A stretch of 30,421 nucleotides of DNA from JAJYSO01 sp964495935 (GTDB taxonomy: Bacteria; Bacteroidota; Bacteroidia; Flavobacteriales; Flavobacteriaceae): positions 1-30,421 of the forward strand of contig CAZBXQ010000040.1 in assembly GCA_964495935.1 (NCBI GenBank), read 5' to 3'. The notes below the pieces were generated by a model. That model ran no database searches. It saw only the letters and a list, made by a program, of their open reading frames with translations, and was not told the DNA's origin. The first letter of the stretch is position 1. Each line of letters starts with the position of its first letter. The translations under genes and the position numbers were made by a program. Shown here piece by piece: positions 1-8,405 of this stretch.

Positions 1-13
1 GATTGCACTCGTT

Positions 14-31
14 TGATATCATTCGATATCA
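14..31. repeat. Perfect 7-bp inverted repeat
   Basis: TGATATC (14-20) and GATATCA (25-31) are exact reverse complements separated by ATTC. The short spacer fits a dimeric regulator site as well as a hairpin. No adjacent gene in the window identifies its role. Confidence 0.4.
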
Positions 32-567
32 GTAGCAAATATTGGGGTTATCTATAAAGGTCGTACTTCCAATTAAAAAATGAGCGGGAGGAGAAGTCAA
101 GACATAAACTTTCCCTCAGAAATCTTTTAGGGAGACAGTCGGGCACTAATACGGACAATAGGTCTATGAATCTGGCCGGACGAAAAGTTCACCCCGTTCT
201 TTTCTTTTTTACTCTATTTTCAAAGATATCAACAGTTTTCGAAGTTGTCAACAAAGAAAAAAGAAGCAAAAAAGAAATCTTCCACCACTATTACTTTCTA
301 ATATCAATTTTAACACTATACAAATCTAAAGGCCCGCGGTGGATCCCAAAATTAAATCAAAATTCGATTTCGCAATAAACATCATGTTCTATTATTATTT
401 TCCATTCTAACACGTTTATAATGAATAGAATAGTGAAAAGCCTGTTTTATACATTTATGAATTGATAAATGATATTATCTAACTACGTACATAAATAACT
501 GATAATTCGTTGGTTGTGATTTTTGAAGGTCAGATATAATTTGGATGGGTACTCTCCTAAAAATGGC

Positions 568-740
568 ATCTCGAACGCAGTGAGAGATCTTAATCCATGA
601 ACAAGAAAAAGATTGCTCCTTCATCGATGACATTCTTTCTATAACAAACTTTGATGTTTCCTGTTATCCAGAGCGCAGCGAAGGATCTTTTTTTTTCGTT
701 AAATCTACGGATATAAAGATTCCTCACGGTGTGTCGGAAT
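568..740. repeat. Cluster of three REP-like hairpins
   Basis: Three short imperfect palindromes share the same layout. ATCTC/GAGAT encloses a loop containing GAACGCAG (568-588). ATCC/GGAT encloses GAGCGCAGCG (666-686). ATTCC/GGAAT encloses TCACGGTGTGTC (719-740). The first two have related loops (AACGCAGTGA and GAGCGCAGCGA) but different stems that remain paired. This is the style of dispersed intergenic REP elements common in Bacteroidota chromosomes. It supports this edge being chromosomal rather than part of the mobile element. The family assignment is inferred from form, not from a search. Confidence 0.45.
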
Positions 741-901
741 GAACAAATCACTCCACAAATTAGATGATAAGATCGCTACCTACCAGAATGCAAGCAGGGA
801 TCACACTCCCCATTATATTCATAGGCTTTACAGTCGCTCTATAAAGTTAGCTCTTTTTTGTTAGTACTGATAAAGTGCTATTTGGAATGTAGGTTAAATC
901 T

Positions 902-1834
902 CTAATTCTTTTTAGTGCACGACAATTTTTCCAATATTTGAATCAGGCGTTTTTTAATCTTCGGCTCACTCGCGGAGTGACCGGCGATTTCAATATATAA
1001 CCGGGCATTCTTTAAATTTTCAGCCAATTGAAAAGCAAATCGAGGAGGGCAAATCATATCATACCGGCCATTTACTATCCAAACCAGGGTATTTTCAAGG
1101 GCTTTTAAATTATTCAGAATATAATTCTCAGGCAGAAAACAGTGATGGGTTAAATAATGAGCTTCCAACAAGGATAAAGACCGGTAATGCCCTGATTTCT
1201 CGATCTCATCAACTTGCTCTTCACTCCCGGCCAACCGAACTATTGAAGATTCATAAAGATACCATTCATAGGCCAGTTTCCGGGCCTGCTCTTCCTCCCC
1301 ATTAGCCATGATTTTATAATAATATTCCGTTGGATGTCCTTTAAAATCATTGGGGATATTTTGAATAAAACGTTTCCATACCTCGGGGTAAAATGATTTT
1401 ACCCCTCCGTTTAAATAATGCTCTATAGCTTCCCGGTTTCCTAAAAATATCCCCCGCAGAATAAGACTTAAGATCTTTTCCCGGTTTCTAATGGCATAAA
1501 CCAATGCTAAGGTACTCCCCCACGAACCGCCAAAAACATGGAATTTCTTAAATCCGACTTCCTCCGTCAAGGTATTGATGTCATCGACTAAACAATCGAT
1601 ATTATTGTTTTGAATAGATCCGAAAGGCGTACTCCTTCCGGAACTGCGCTGGTCATAGAAAAGGACCTTGAATTTTTGCGGATTAAAAAATGATTTATCG
1701 CGTTCCAGAAAGCCCAAACCGGGTCCGCCATGCAGGAACAGAACAGGGATTCCATCCGGATTCCCAAAAATCTCATAGTACAGTTGATGTCCGCCATTCA
1801 CGGATAAATATGAATTTGTAGTAGTATTCATCAT
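902..1834 (-). CDS. pip: Proline iminopeptidase (alpha/beta hydrolase, S33)
   Basis: This 310-residue enzyme releases N-terminal proline from peptides, probably in the cytoplasm since no signal peptide is visible. The S33 family signatures are present in order. These are the oxyanion-hole motif HGGPG at 35-39, DQRSSGRS at 61-68 (usually DQRGxGRS), and the nucleophile elbow GGSWGS at 102-107 with Ser104. The acid is Asp259 in NGRYDM and the base is His286 in IAGHSAS. Length matches the family (about 300-320). The first two codons are both ATG, so the start is uncertain by one residue. It is a stand-alone gene facing left, with no partner in the window and no sign of damage. A related S33 peptidase specificity is possible. 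Confidence 0.9.
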   Translation of the reverse strand: MMNTTTNSYLSVNGGHQLYYEIFGNPDGIPVLFLHGGPGLGFLERDKSFFNPQKFKVLFYDQRSSGRSTPFGSIQNNNIDCLVDDINTLTEEVGFKKFHVFGGSWGSTLALVYAIRNREKILSLILRGIFLGNREAIEHYLNGGVKSFYPEVWKRFIQNIPNDFKGHPTEYYYKIMANGEEEQARKLAYEWYLYESSIVRLAGSEEQVDEIEKSGHYRSLSLLEAHYLTHHCFLPENYILNNLKALENTLVWIVNGRYDMICPPRFAFQLAENLKNARLYIEIAGHSASEPKIKKRLIQILEKLSCTKKN

Positions 1835-2413
1835 ATGCGATCCTAATTTTATTCGGCCGGTTCCAAAGCAATATAGCCATTCTTAACCTCGGATAGTCTT
1901 AACCTGGATTATTCACAAATAAATAGGAATATATCGATTAAAAGGCTGATAACCATATTAAATGCTTCGGTTAATCCCGACAGTTTGGTAGCTCAAATTT
2001 TGGTTATTGTCCTTGACTCAAATGATTGATTGTATTTGAGTTATGAGCTTTTATGAATATTCGGGGTTAAAAGATCCCGGCCTTATCAAAATTATAGATT
2101 TAAATTGAATGCGTAAGCCCAAACCCGGACTATCCCATGGCCGGAATTGGCGGAAGACATTCCTACATCCGAGGATTATCAGAAAAGCATCCTCGTTTCC
2201 CCTTGAATACTCCGGGCTAATCTACTCTCAATAGGCGTCAAAACCCCTATGTTTCGAACAAAAATCACTTAACAGAATATTAGCAAAGAGTAAATAATTC
2301 CTTATTTTTACTCGCCAATCTATTGAATCATTTCTCGAAACTTTGTCTAAATATGGCGCATTTCAGGTCCGTAAATTATCCTGAATATGATTTTTGTAGG
2401 GTGATCAACTTAA
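1835..2413. other. Intergenic stretch with two inverted repeats
   Basis: No gene is supported here. Two perfect inverted repeats stand out. ACTCAAAT/ATTTGAGT lies at 2016-2023 and 2034-2041. CGAGGAT/ATCCTCG lies at 2170-2176 and 2189-2195 and is followed by a pyrimidine-rich run, so it could be a weak terminator of a lost plus-strand gene. The interval ends where the open frame of the broken methyltransferase fragment begins, directly after a TAA at 2411-2413. Confidence 0.5.
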
Positions 2414-3076
2414 AACGAAGAATGGTGGCCAAAAATCAGGACAAGTAGAAAAATCAAGAAATATAGTAAAGAATTGGAAGCATACCGGGATTCATTAAAA
2501 CCAGGAGATATCGCGTTATTAGGCTGCTTAACGGAAGGTGGCCAAGGAATGGCAATTGGAAATAACGGAAAATACATAGCTGTTAGACGTTCAACGAAAT
2601 GGGCACCAAAAATCGTCGCGTCTCGCCCTAAAAAGTTAGCTAAAGCCATCGAAGCTTACAATATAAAAATTGAAGCACTTGATCGTTACGCTAACACAAC
2701 CGATTTCTTAGAAAGCTTATCCGAAAAACAAATTGCGAATTTATTTGATGGACTAAAAGAAAAATACGGCAGAGATATTTTTGGACAAGGATACTTATTT
2801 CGCATTGCTGAAGATGAAGATATTGCTGATATTGATGAACTTACTGACGATGAGAAAGAAAATGGCATAAATCCAAACAAGAAACATTATGTTCCCTATG
2901 ACAAGGGAGATAAAGATGGAAACCGCTAGTTTTTAGAAACACCTTTTGCTATTGCTTGGACCAAAGAAAACGTCCGTTTTCTTAAGACACATTCAGGCAA
3001 GAAAGGAAAGGGAATGCCAGTGGTTAGAAATCCACGGTTCTATTTTAAGGAGCGGTTTCCAGTAACCAAACGATAG
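2414..3076 (+). pseudogene. Remnant of PglX/Eco57I-type N6-adenine DNA methyltransferase
   Basis: This is an internal piece of a large adenine-specific methyltransferase of the PglX (BREX) / type IIG Eco57I class, recognised by the segment LKPGDIALLGCLTEGGQGMA followed by GNNGKYI and, further on, KGMPVVRNPRFYFKE. The frame opens after a stop at 2411-2413 with no convincing start codon; only an internal TTG at 2474 could serve. It is interrupted by TAG at 2927-2929, where a Trp codon would be expected between GNR and FLE. The same frame then continues with recognisable sequence for 48 codons to TAG at 3074-3076. The catalytic motif I and NPPY regions and the C-terminus are absent. It is therefore a dead relic with both ends missing. 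The family call rests on remembered sequence similarity and is good but unproven. Confidence 0.7.
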
Positions 3077-3189
3077 CTTACGCCTTCGCGTTTACTTAAA
3101 TATTTTTCTTCTAAAACAAATATAAGGGATTTGTAGTTGTTTATGAAAAAAAATAAAGCTAAATTTATAGTTCAAATATAATATCATAT

Positions 3190-3411
3190 ATGTCGATGAG
3201 ACTAAATCGTATTAAACTGGCACTGGTTGAGAGAGGGAAAACGAATAAGTGGCTCTCGGAACATATCGGGAAAAGCCCTGTTAGTGTATCTCGGTGGTGC
3301 ACCAATGAAACACAGCCAAGTATTCAGGATTTGAATAGAATTGCAGAATTATTAGATATGGACGTAAGACGATTGTTGGTCTCCAACAAGAAAAAGGAAT
3401 CGGATATTTAA
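3190..3411 (+). CDS. XRE-family small regulator of the adjacent defence-type operon
   Basis: This 73-residue protein is almost entirely a Cro/C1-type helix-turn-helix domain. Residues 15-45 (KTNKWLSEHIGKSPVSVSRW) carry the two DNA-contacting helices, and the following PSIQDLNRIAELLDMDVRRL is the usual trailing part of the domain. Its stop codon shares the A of the next gene's ATG (TAATG), so the two are translationally coupled. Its size and first position in an operon with a methyltransferase resemble C (controller) proteins of restriction-modification systems, so autoregulation of the operon is a reasonable inference. An alternative in-frame ATG lies two codons in. The upstream region is very AT-rich (3160-3190), but I cannot place a promoter confidently. 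Confidence 0.8.
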   Translation: MSMRLNRIKLALVERGKTNKWLSEHIGKSPVSVSRWCTNETQPSIQDLNRIAELLDMDVRRLLVSNKKKESDI

Positions 3412-4871
3412 TGAGAATCAGCGAACTTATACAACAACCCGAAGGACGAACCATTGAATTCAAGAAAAGCCTACCCACAAAGTCGGACTTAAATAAAACC
3501 ATGGTAGCTTTTGCCAATGATGCCGGTGGCGTACTGATTCTTGGCGTAAAGGATAAGCCAAGAACCATTATAGGTATCCCCGAAGATCAATTAATAGAAA
3601 TCGAGGAACAGTTAAGTTCCCAAATTCACGATAGCTGCTCCCCCACCATTCTTCCCGATATATCATTCCAACATATCGAGGGTAAATATCTCATTATTGT
3701 CAGAATAGCCAAAGGCAATAATCCACCCTACTATCTTAAAAGTAAGGGAGAAGAAGACGGCACTTACATCCGTGTGGGATCTTCCAATCGTAAAGCCACA
3801 CCGGAGCTGTTGGAAGAACTCCATCGTAAACGAAGTAATATTTCTTTCGATTCAGTACCGGTCTATGAAAAACAACTTCAAGAAATTGATTTAAAAAGTT
3901 TTAGAGAGCAATTTCAGGAACTTGCTGGAGAAGAATTAACCCCGACGATCCTGAAAAAACTCAACCTAATTCATCGGGAGCACGATCAAAACTTTCCCAC
4001 AAATGCCCTGATTCTGCTGTCCGATGATGATTTAAAGGCCAAGCTGTTCCCCTATAGCAAGATTGAATGTGCCCGATTTAAAGGGGAAACTCCGGGGAAT
4101 TTTATCGATCAAAAGACCATCGACACGCCACTATCGCTACAGGCTGAGCAGGCCTATCAGTTTTTGCTGCGCCATATTTCACAAGGTTCGAGCTATGAAG
4201 GGGTGTATCGGAAAGACCGTTGGGAATATCCGGTGATTGCCCTGCGCGAAGTGCTGCGAAATGCCATTATTCATCGCGATTATGCGCTAACGGGAAAGGA
4301 TATCAAAATCGCCGTTTTTGATGATAAGATTGAAATCACCAGTCCGGGAAACTTATTGCCTACGGTGGACTTTAATGAAATGGAATCCGGGCAATCCGAT
4401 ATTCGCAACAAAGTTCTGGCCCCGGTATATAAAAAACTGGGAATTATAGAACAATGGGGAAATGGCCTAAAACTGATTTCGGATGAATTAAAAGAGTATC
4501 CTGAAATCAAATTCCAATGGACCCAACCCGGAATGAGTTTTAGAGCAACTTTTTTGCGAACGAATTATAATTATAAAGAGGAACGAGAAACGGACGATAA
4601 CTCATCTTCGCGAACGATTACGGACGATTATGGACGATTACGGACGATTACGGACGATTACGAACAACTATCTGAAGAACAACGGAAAATATTACTCTAT
4701 TTATTGGATAACCAGAAAATCAATCGCAAAGTGGCAATGGATGTCATTGGAATGAAAAAGAGTAAAACATTTGAAGTTTTAAAGAAGTTATTGAATACTG
4801 ATTTAATTGAAGTTCACGGAAAAGGTCGAGGCACCTATTATACATTAAAGAAGAAACATGACGACCACTGA
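3411..4871 (+). CDS. AlbA_2 (Schlafen-like) / HATPase_c_4 transcriptional regulator-like protein
   Basis: This 486-residue protein has three recognisable parts. Residues 5-135 form an AlbA_2 domain (start EGRTIEFKKSL, then AFANDAGGVLILGVKD), a putative nucleic-acid-binding fold related to Schlafen. Residues 240-370 form an HATPase_c_4/RecG-like region (ALREVLRNAIIHRDY, then EITSPGNLLPT). A winged-helix-like segment follows at about 415-480. A linker at about 395-422 repeats the pattern RTITDDY and is encoded by 10-bp tandem repeats at 4611-4660. The gene is coupled upstream to the XRE gene and overlaps the start of the methyltransferase gene by 14 nt, so the three form one operon. Proteins of this type often sit in defence islands or beside restriction-modification genes. 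Its exact function is unknown. Confidence 0.85.
   Translation: MRISELIQQPEGRTIEFKKSLPTKSDLNKTMVAFANDAGGVLILGVKDKPRTIIGIPEDQLIEIEEQLSSQIHDSCSPTILPDISFQHIEGKYLIIVRIAKGNNPPYYLKSKGEEDGTYIRVGSSNRKATPELLEELHRKRSNISFDSVPVYEKQLQEIDLKSFREQFQELAGEELTPTILKKLNLIHREHDQNFPTNALILLSDDDLKAKLFPYSKIECARFKGETPGNFIDQKTIDTPLSLQAEQAYQFLLRHISQGSSYEGVYRKDRWEYPVIALREVLRNAIIHRDYALTGKDIKIAVFDDKIEITSPGNLLPTVDFNEMESGQSDIRNKVLAPVYKKLGIIEQWGNGLKLISDELKEYPEIKFQWTQPGMSFRATFLRTNYNYKEERETDDNSSSRTITDDYGRLRTITDDYEQLSEEQRKILLYLLDNQKINRKVAMDVIGMKKSKTFEVLKKLLNTDLIEVHGKGRGTYYTLKKKHDDH
4611..4660 (+). repeat. 10-bp tandem repeat inside a coding sequence
   Basis: Five consecutive 10-bp units occupy this interval. The consensus CGGACGATTA occurs exactly at 4621, 4641 and 4651, with single-base variants at 4611 (CGAACGATTA) and 4631 (TGGACGATTA). 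A more degenerate unit follows at 4661-4670. Ten is not a multiple of three, so gain or loss of one unit shifts the reading frame and detaches the C-terminal winged-helix part. Three units encode ten residues, which explains the repeated RTITDDY in the protein. Confidence 0.9.
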
Positions 4872-6750
4872 ATATATTTCATCCATCAATCAACGTTATC
4901 AACTTGGCAACGCCACAGAGCATACTTTTCGCGGGGATTTAGGCCGGTTAATCGAAAGCCTCATCCCCGGCGTTACGGTAACCAATGAACCCAAACGCTT
5001 CAAATTTGGAGCTCCGGATTATATTATAACCAAAAAGGATATCCCCGTAGGCTTTATTGAGGCCAAGGATATTGGCGACCAAGATTTATATGGGAAAAAG
5101 AAATCGGGCCATAAAGAGCAGTTCGATCGGTATAAAAAATCTTTGAGCAACCTTGTCTTTACGGACTATCTACAATTCTTGTTTTATCGTGATGGAAAGT
5201 TGATAACAGAGATAAGTATTGGAGCGGTAGAAGATGGAAAAATTAAGCCCTTATCCCAGAATTTTGAAGAATTTGAAAATCTAATTACCGATTTCACCTC
5301 TCATGTTATCCAGAGTATTCGGAGCCCCAAACGATTGGCCGAAATGATGGCCGGGAAAGCAAGGCTTCTTTTTGATATTTTGAATAAATCCTTGACAAGC
5401 GATGAAGAAAACGATGATGATAGTACCTTAAAAGAGCAAATGAAGGCTTTTAAACAGATTCTTATACACAATATTAAGCCGAATGAATTTGCAGACATTT
5501 ATGCTCAAACTATTGCCTATGGTATGTTTGCTGCTCGATTACATGATGAAACCCTGGAGAACTTTAGCAGACAAGAGGCAGCAGAGCTCATTCCCAAGTC
5601 GAATCCCTTTCTAAGGCGATTATTTGGCTATATCGCAGGACCTGATATTGATGACCGGATCAAGTGGATTGTAGATGATTTGGCAGAGATCTTTTTACAC
5701 TGTGACGTAGAGCAAATCCTGAGTAATTATGGAAAATCCACACAGACCGAAGATCCTATTATACACTTTTATGAAACCTTCTTGAGTGAATATGATCCCA
5801 GATTACGAAAATCCAGAGGCGTTTGGTACACTCCAAAACCTGTGGTCAATTTTATAGTTCGTGCTGTGGATGACATCTTGAGAGCGGAGTTTGGTTTATC
5901 TCAGGGCTTGGCCGATACTTCTAAAACCACAATCAAGGTAAATACAGACATTCAGGATAAACGATCTGCTACTGGTTACAAGCAAGTAAAAAAAGAGGTC
6001 CACCGGGTACAAATCTTAGACCCGGCAACGGGAACCGGTACTTTTTTGGCCGAAGTGATTCGTCATATTTATAAGAAATTCAAGGGACAAGAAGGAATCT
6101 GGGGTGGTTATGTAAAAAATGAGTTGCTGCCTCGTTTAAATGGCTTTGAGCTCTTGATGGCCAGTTATGCCATGGCGCATTTAAAATTGGACCTGTTACT
6201 CAAGGAAACGGGCTATACCCATAATGACAGCCAGCGCTTTAGGGTGTTTTTGACCAATTCTTTAGAAGAATATCATAAAGATACAGGAACCTTATTCGCC
6301 AATTGGCTGAGTGCAGAGGCCAGTGAGGCCAATCGTGTAAAACGAGATACACCGGTGATGTGTATTATTGGGAATCCGCCTTATTCTGTAAGTTCTGCAA
6401 ATAAAGGAGATTGGATTCAAAACCTAATTGCCGATTATAAGAAAAATTTAAATGAACGGAAGATTAATCTTGATGATGATTATATCAAGTTTATTCGTTA
6501 CGGGCAGCATTATATTGATAAAAACGGCAGTGGTGTTTTAGCTTACATTTCAAATAATAGTTTTATCGATGGAATTACACATCGACAAATGCGTAAAAGT
6601 TTACTTGAAAGTTTTGATAAAATTTATATTCTTGATTTACACGGAAGTTCCATGAAGAATGAAACTACACCCGATGGAGGAAAAGATGAAAATGTTTTTG
6701 ATATTAGACAAGGGGTGTCGATAAATATTTTAGACAAAAAAACTAAGTAA
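4858..6750 (+). CDS. Nuclease-N6-adenine methyltransferase fusion (type IIG/ISP-like), C-terminally truncated
   Basis: Residues 1-130 look like a PD-(D/E)XK nuclease (Asp54 in GAPDYII, then FIEAKDI with Glu68 and Lys70), as in type IIG/ISP restriction enzymes. The methyltransferase part has motif I DPATGTGTF at about 388-396 and catalytic motif IV GNPPYS around 505-510, expected for N6-adenine methylation. The protein stops at residue 630 shortly after VFDIRQGVSINI, where related enzymes, as far as I recall, continue for several hundred residues including the target-recognition domain. The missing part, plus an ICE integrase gene starting 246 bp downstream, suggests element insertion cut the gene. 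Without a target-recognition domain it probably lacks sequence-specific activity. It overlaps the AlbA_2 gene and belongs to that operon. No helicase domain is present, so a true type ISP enzyme is unlikely. Confidence 0.85.
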   Translation: MTTTEYISSINQRYQLGNATEHTFRGDLGRLIESLIPGVTVTNEPKRFKFGAPDYIITKKDIPVGFIEAKDIGDQDLYGKKKSGHKEQFDRYKKSLSNLVFTDYLQFLFYRDGKLITEISIGAVEDGKIKPLSQNFEEFENLITDFTSHVIQSIRSPKRLAEMMAGKARLLFDILNKSLTSDEENDDDSTLKEQMKAFKQILIHNIKPNEFADIYAQTIAYGMFAARLHDETLENFSRQEAAELIPKSNPFLRRLFGYIAGPDIDDRIKWIVDDLAEIFLHCDVEQILSNYGKSTQTEDPIIHFYETFLSEYDPRLRKSRGVWYTPKPVVNFIVRAVDDILRAEFGLSQGLADTSKTTIKVNTDIQDKRSATGYKQVKKEVHRVQILDPATGTGTFLAEVIRHIYKKFKGQEGIWGGYVKNELLPRLNGFELLMASYAMAHLKLDLLLKETGYTHNDSQRFRVFLTNSLEEYHKDTGTLFANWLSAEASEANRVKRDTPVMCIIGNPPYSVSSANKGDWIQNLIADYKKNLNERKINLDDDYIKFIRYGQHYIDKNGSGVLAYISNNSFIDGITHRQMRKSLLESFDKIYILDLHGSSMKNETTPDGGKDENVFDIRQGVSINILDKKTK

Positions 6751-6753
6751 AAA

Positions 6754-6763
6754 GCAAAAGTAA
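6754..6763. other. Possible attachment core, CTnDOT-like
   Basis: GCAAAAGTAA matches the reverse complement of the CTnDOT-type att consensus (GTAnnTTTGC, from memory) at all defined positions but one. It lies just after the premature stop of the methyltransferase gene and about 230 bp before the integrase gene, where an attL is expected. A match this short and AT-rich can occur by chance, and the second att copy lies outside the window. Confidence 0.25.
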
Positions 6764-6843
6764 GCAAATTGGTTAAAACCCTTTATAAACAATGCTTTCA
6801 AAAATCGTTGTCTACAATTGGAAGTCGGTGTCTTATAGGTTTT

Positions 6844-6879
6844 GTTCCTTAAATGGTTGAGTTAGGTTCCTAAATGGTT
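6844..6879. repeat. Direct repeats upstream of integrase (possible arm sites)
   Basis: GTTCCTTAAATGGTT (6844-6858) and GTTCCTAAATGGTT (6866-6879) are near-identical direct repeats starting 22 bp apart, differing by one T. They lie between the putative left junction and the integrase start. Lambda-type integrases bind paired arm sites in this position, so they are candidates for integrase arm-type or excisionase sites. The function is inferred from location only. Confidence 0.4.
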
Positions 6880-6996
6880 ACCTATTCTAAACATAGGATT
6901 ATTTACCTATCCTTTTATATTTCAGTGTTTTGCGCTCTTTTTCATAGTGCCTTGTAACTCAATGTAATTTAATTTTAACTATTAAAGATTTGAGTT

Positions 6997-8253
6997 ATGA
7001 AACAGTCAAAAAGATCTACATTCAAACTACTTTTTTACCTCAAGAAAAATGAGCCTAAAAAAAACGGGAATGTCGCAATTATGGCACGTATTACTATTGA
7101 TGGCAAGCGAAGGGCTTTTGGAACAAAACTAGAAATAAATCCGAACAAATGGGATTTAAAATTCAGTCGGGTTACCGGAAAGAGTGCCAAGGCTTTAAGT
7201 ATCAATCAAAAATTGGATAGCATTCGAAGTCGCATCAATACCATCTATTACGATATGATGAAAGACGAAGGATTTGCTACTGCACAGAAAGTAAAGTTAT
7301 CTTTTTTGGGTGTTGGTGTGATGGAGGATGCTTTGTTGAAAATATATAAAAACCACAATAATGAATTTGAAAAACTGGTAGCCAATGGACAGCGTTCAGA
7401 AAGTACACTCTATAAATATATTGTTGTATTTAATCATCTTTCCAATTTTATAAATCAACGATATCAAAGAAAAGATATTGCTTTTAGAGAGTTGACTCCA
7501 GATTTTATACGTGAATTCGACTTCTATTTAAGATATGATCAACAATGTGCTCATAATACTGTTTGGGTTTATACAATGCCAATTTTAAAATTAGTGACTT
7601 TGGCGGTAAAAAATGGGCTTATACGGCAAAATCCGTTCGAACACTACGAGATTAGTATGAAGGAAGTAGATCGTGGTTACATGCTTAAAGAAGATGTGGA
7701 GAAATTAATGCGAACACCGGTTCCTCATAAAAAATATGAACTTGTAAAGGACATTTTTATTTTTAGCTGTTTTACTGGGCTTTCCTACATTGATATAAAG
7801 AATCTCACAGAAAGAAATATACAAACTTTCTTCGATGGACACCAATGGATTATCAGTCGGAGACAAAAATCGGATGTTGCCTCCAATGTTAGGTTAATGA
7901 ATATTCCTAAGGGCATTATTAAAAAATACAAAGGCACGACTCGAACTAAATTTATATTTCCAGTTCCTGCAAATAATACCTGTAACAAGTACATTAAAAT
8001 ATTGATTGAAGACGCTGAGATTATTACAGAACAAAAAATAACCTTCCACACAGCAAGACATACCTTTGGAACGATGTTTTTAACGGAAGGTATTCCATTG
8101 GAAAGTTTAAGTAAAATGATGGGACATAAAAACATTGCTACAACTCAGATTTATGCTAAAATCACCAGTCAAAAAATCAGTAAAGATATGGATGCTGTAA
8201 CTCATAAATTTAGTGAAATGGAAGCTATATTTGAAGAAGCTACAAATAATTAA
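6997..8253 (+). CDS. int: Tyrosine recombinase / ICE integrase (IntDOT-like)
   Basis: This 418-residue integrase catalyses integration and excision of the element. An N-terminal arm-binding/SAM-like part (about 10-215) begins with the Bacteroidetes-typical STFKLLFYLKKNEPKKNG. The catalytic domain follows, with a beta-hairpin Lys in RRQKSD, HTARH (His351, Arg354), GHKN (His377) and the nucleophile Tyr386 in TTQIYAKI. The position normally holding Arg I is serine (Ser263 in TGLSYID), a substitution known in IntDOT and its relatives. The gene lies next to the presumed left end and reads into the element. A strong terminator follows at 8275-8300, separating it from the accessory genes. Confidence 0.95.
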   Translation: MKQSKRSTFKLLFYLKKNEPKKNGNVAIMARITIDGKRRAFGTKLEINPNKWDLKFSRVTGKSAKALSINQKLDSIRSRINTIYYDMMKDEGFATAQKVKLSFLGVGVMEDALLKIYKNHNNEFEKLVANGQRSESTLYKYIVVFNHLSNFINQRYQRKDIAFRELTPDFIREFDFYLRYDQQCAHNTVWVYTMPILKLVTLAVKNGLIRQNPFEHYEISMKEVDRGYMLKEDVEKLMRTPVPHKKYELVKDIFIFSCFTGLSYIDIKNLTERNIQTFFDGHQWIISRRQKSDVASNVRLMNIPKGIIKKYKGTTRTKFIFPVPANNTCNKYIKILIEDAEIITEQKITFHTARHTFGTMFLTEGIPLESLSKMMGHKNIATTQIYAKITSQKISKDMDAVTHKFSEMEAIFEEATNN

Positions 8254-8274
8254 TTATTTGAATATACTATACGC

Positions 8275-8300
8275 AAGCAGGATAATCTCCTGCTTTTTTT
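8275..8300 (+). terminator. Intrinsic terminator after integrase
   Basis: AAGCAGGA (8275-8282) pairs perfectly with TCCTGCTT (8288-8295) around a 5-nt loop and runs into seven T residues ending at 8300. It starts 22 bp after the int stop codon. Confidence 0.9.
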
Positions 8301-8405
8301 ACGTTTAGATGTTTATACCCATAGCACATTTACTTTTCTCCCTTTGGTCATTGCAGTAAAAGAACTAACGGCTACTTTTTACACAGAAAATTGAACAATG
8401 CAGCA

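Larger units (their letters stand above)
1..901. other. Gene-free left edge with small palindromes
   Basis: I see no convincing gene in this stretch. The only open frame of note (166-378) is rich in F, K and S, has no recognisable domain and is probably chance. Visible structure consists of a perfect inverted repeat at 14-31 (TGATATC, 4-nt spacer, GATATCA) and three REP-like hairpins between 568 and 740, listed separately. The rest is AT-rich spacer downstream of the proline iminopeptidase gene, whose 3' end is at 902. Confidence 0.6.

Noticed and set aside
166..378. 70-codon open frame on the plus strand
   Set aside because: Low-complexity F/K/S-rich composition, no domain, no clear ribosome-binding site and isolated in an intergenic region with REP-like elements.
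6815..6829. 15-bp word CAATTGGAAGTCGGT shared exactly with 14851-14865, as possible att duplication
   Set aside because: An exact 15-mer pair is expected by chance with appreciable probability in a 30-kb window, and the second copy lies inside the repressor coding sequence within the element.
6751..6996. tRNA gene as the ICE integration site
   Set aside because: I could find no cloverleaf or tRNA 3'-end-like sequence near the left junction; the neighbour is a methyltransferase gene.
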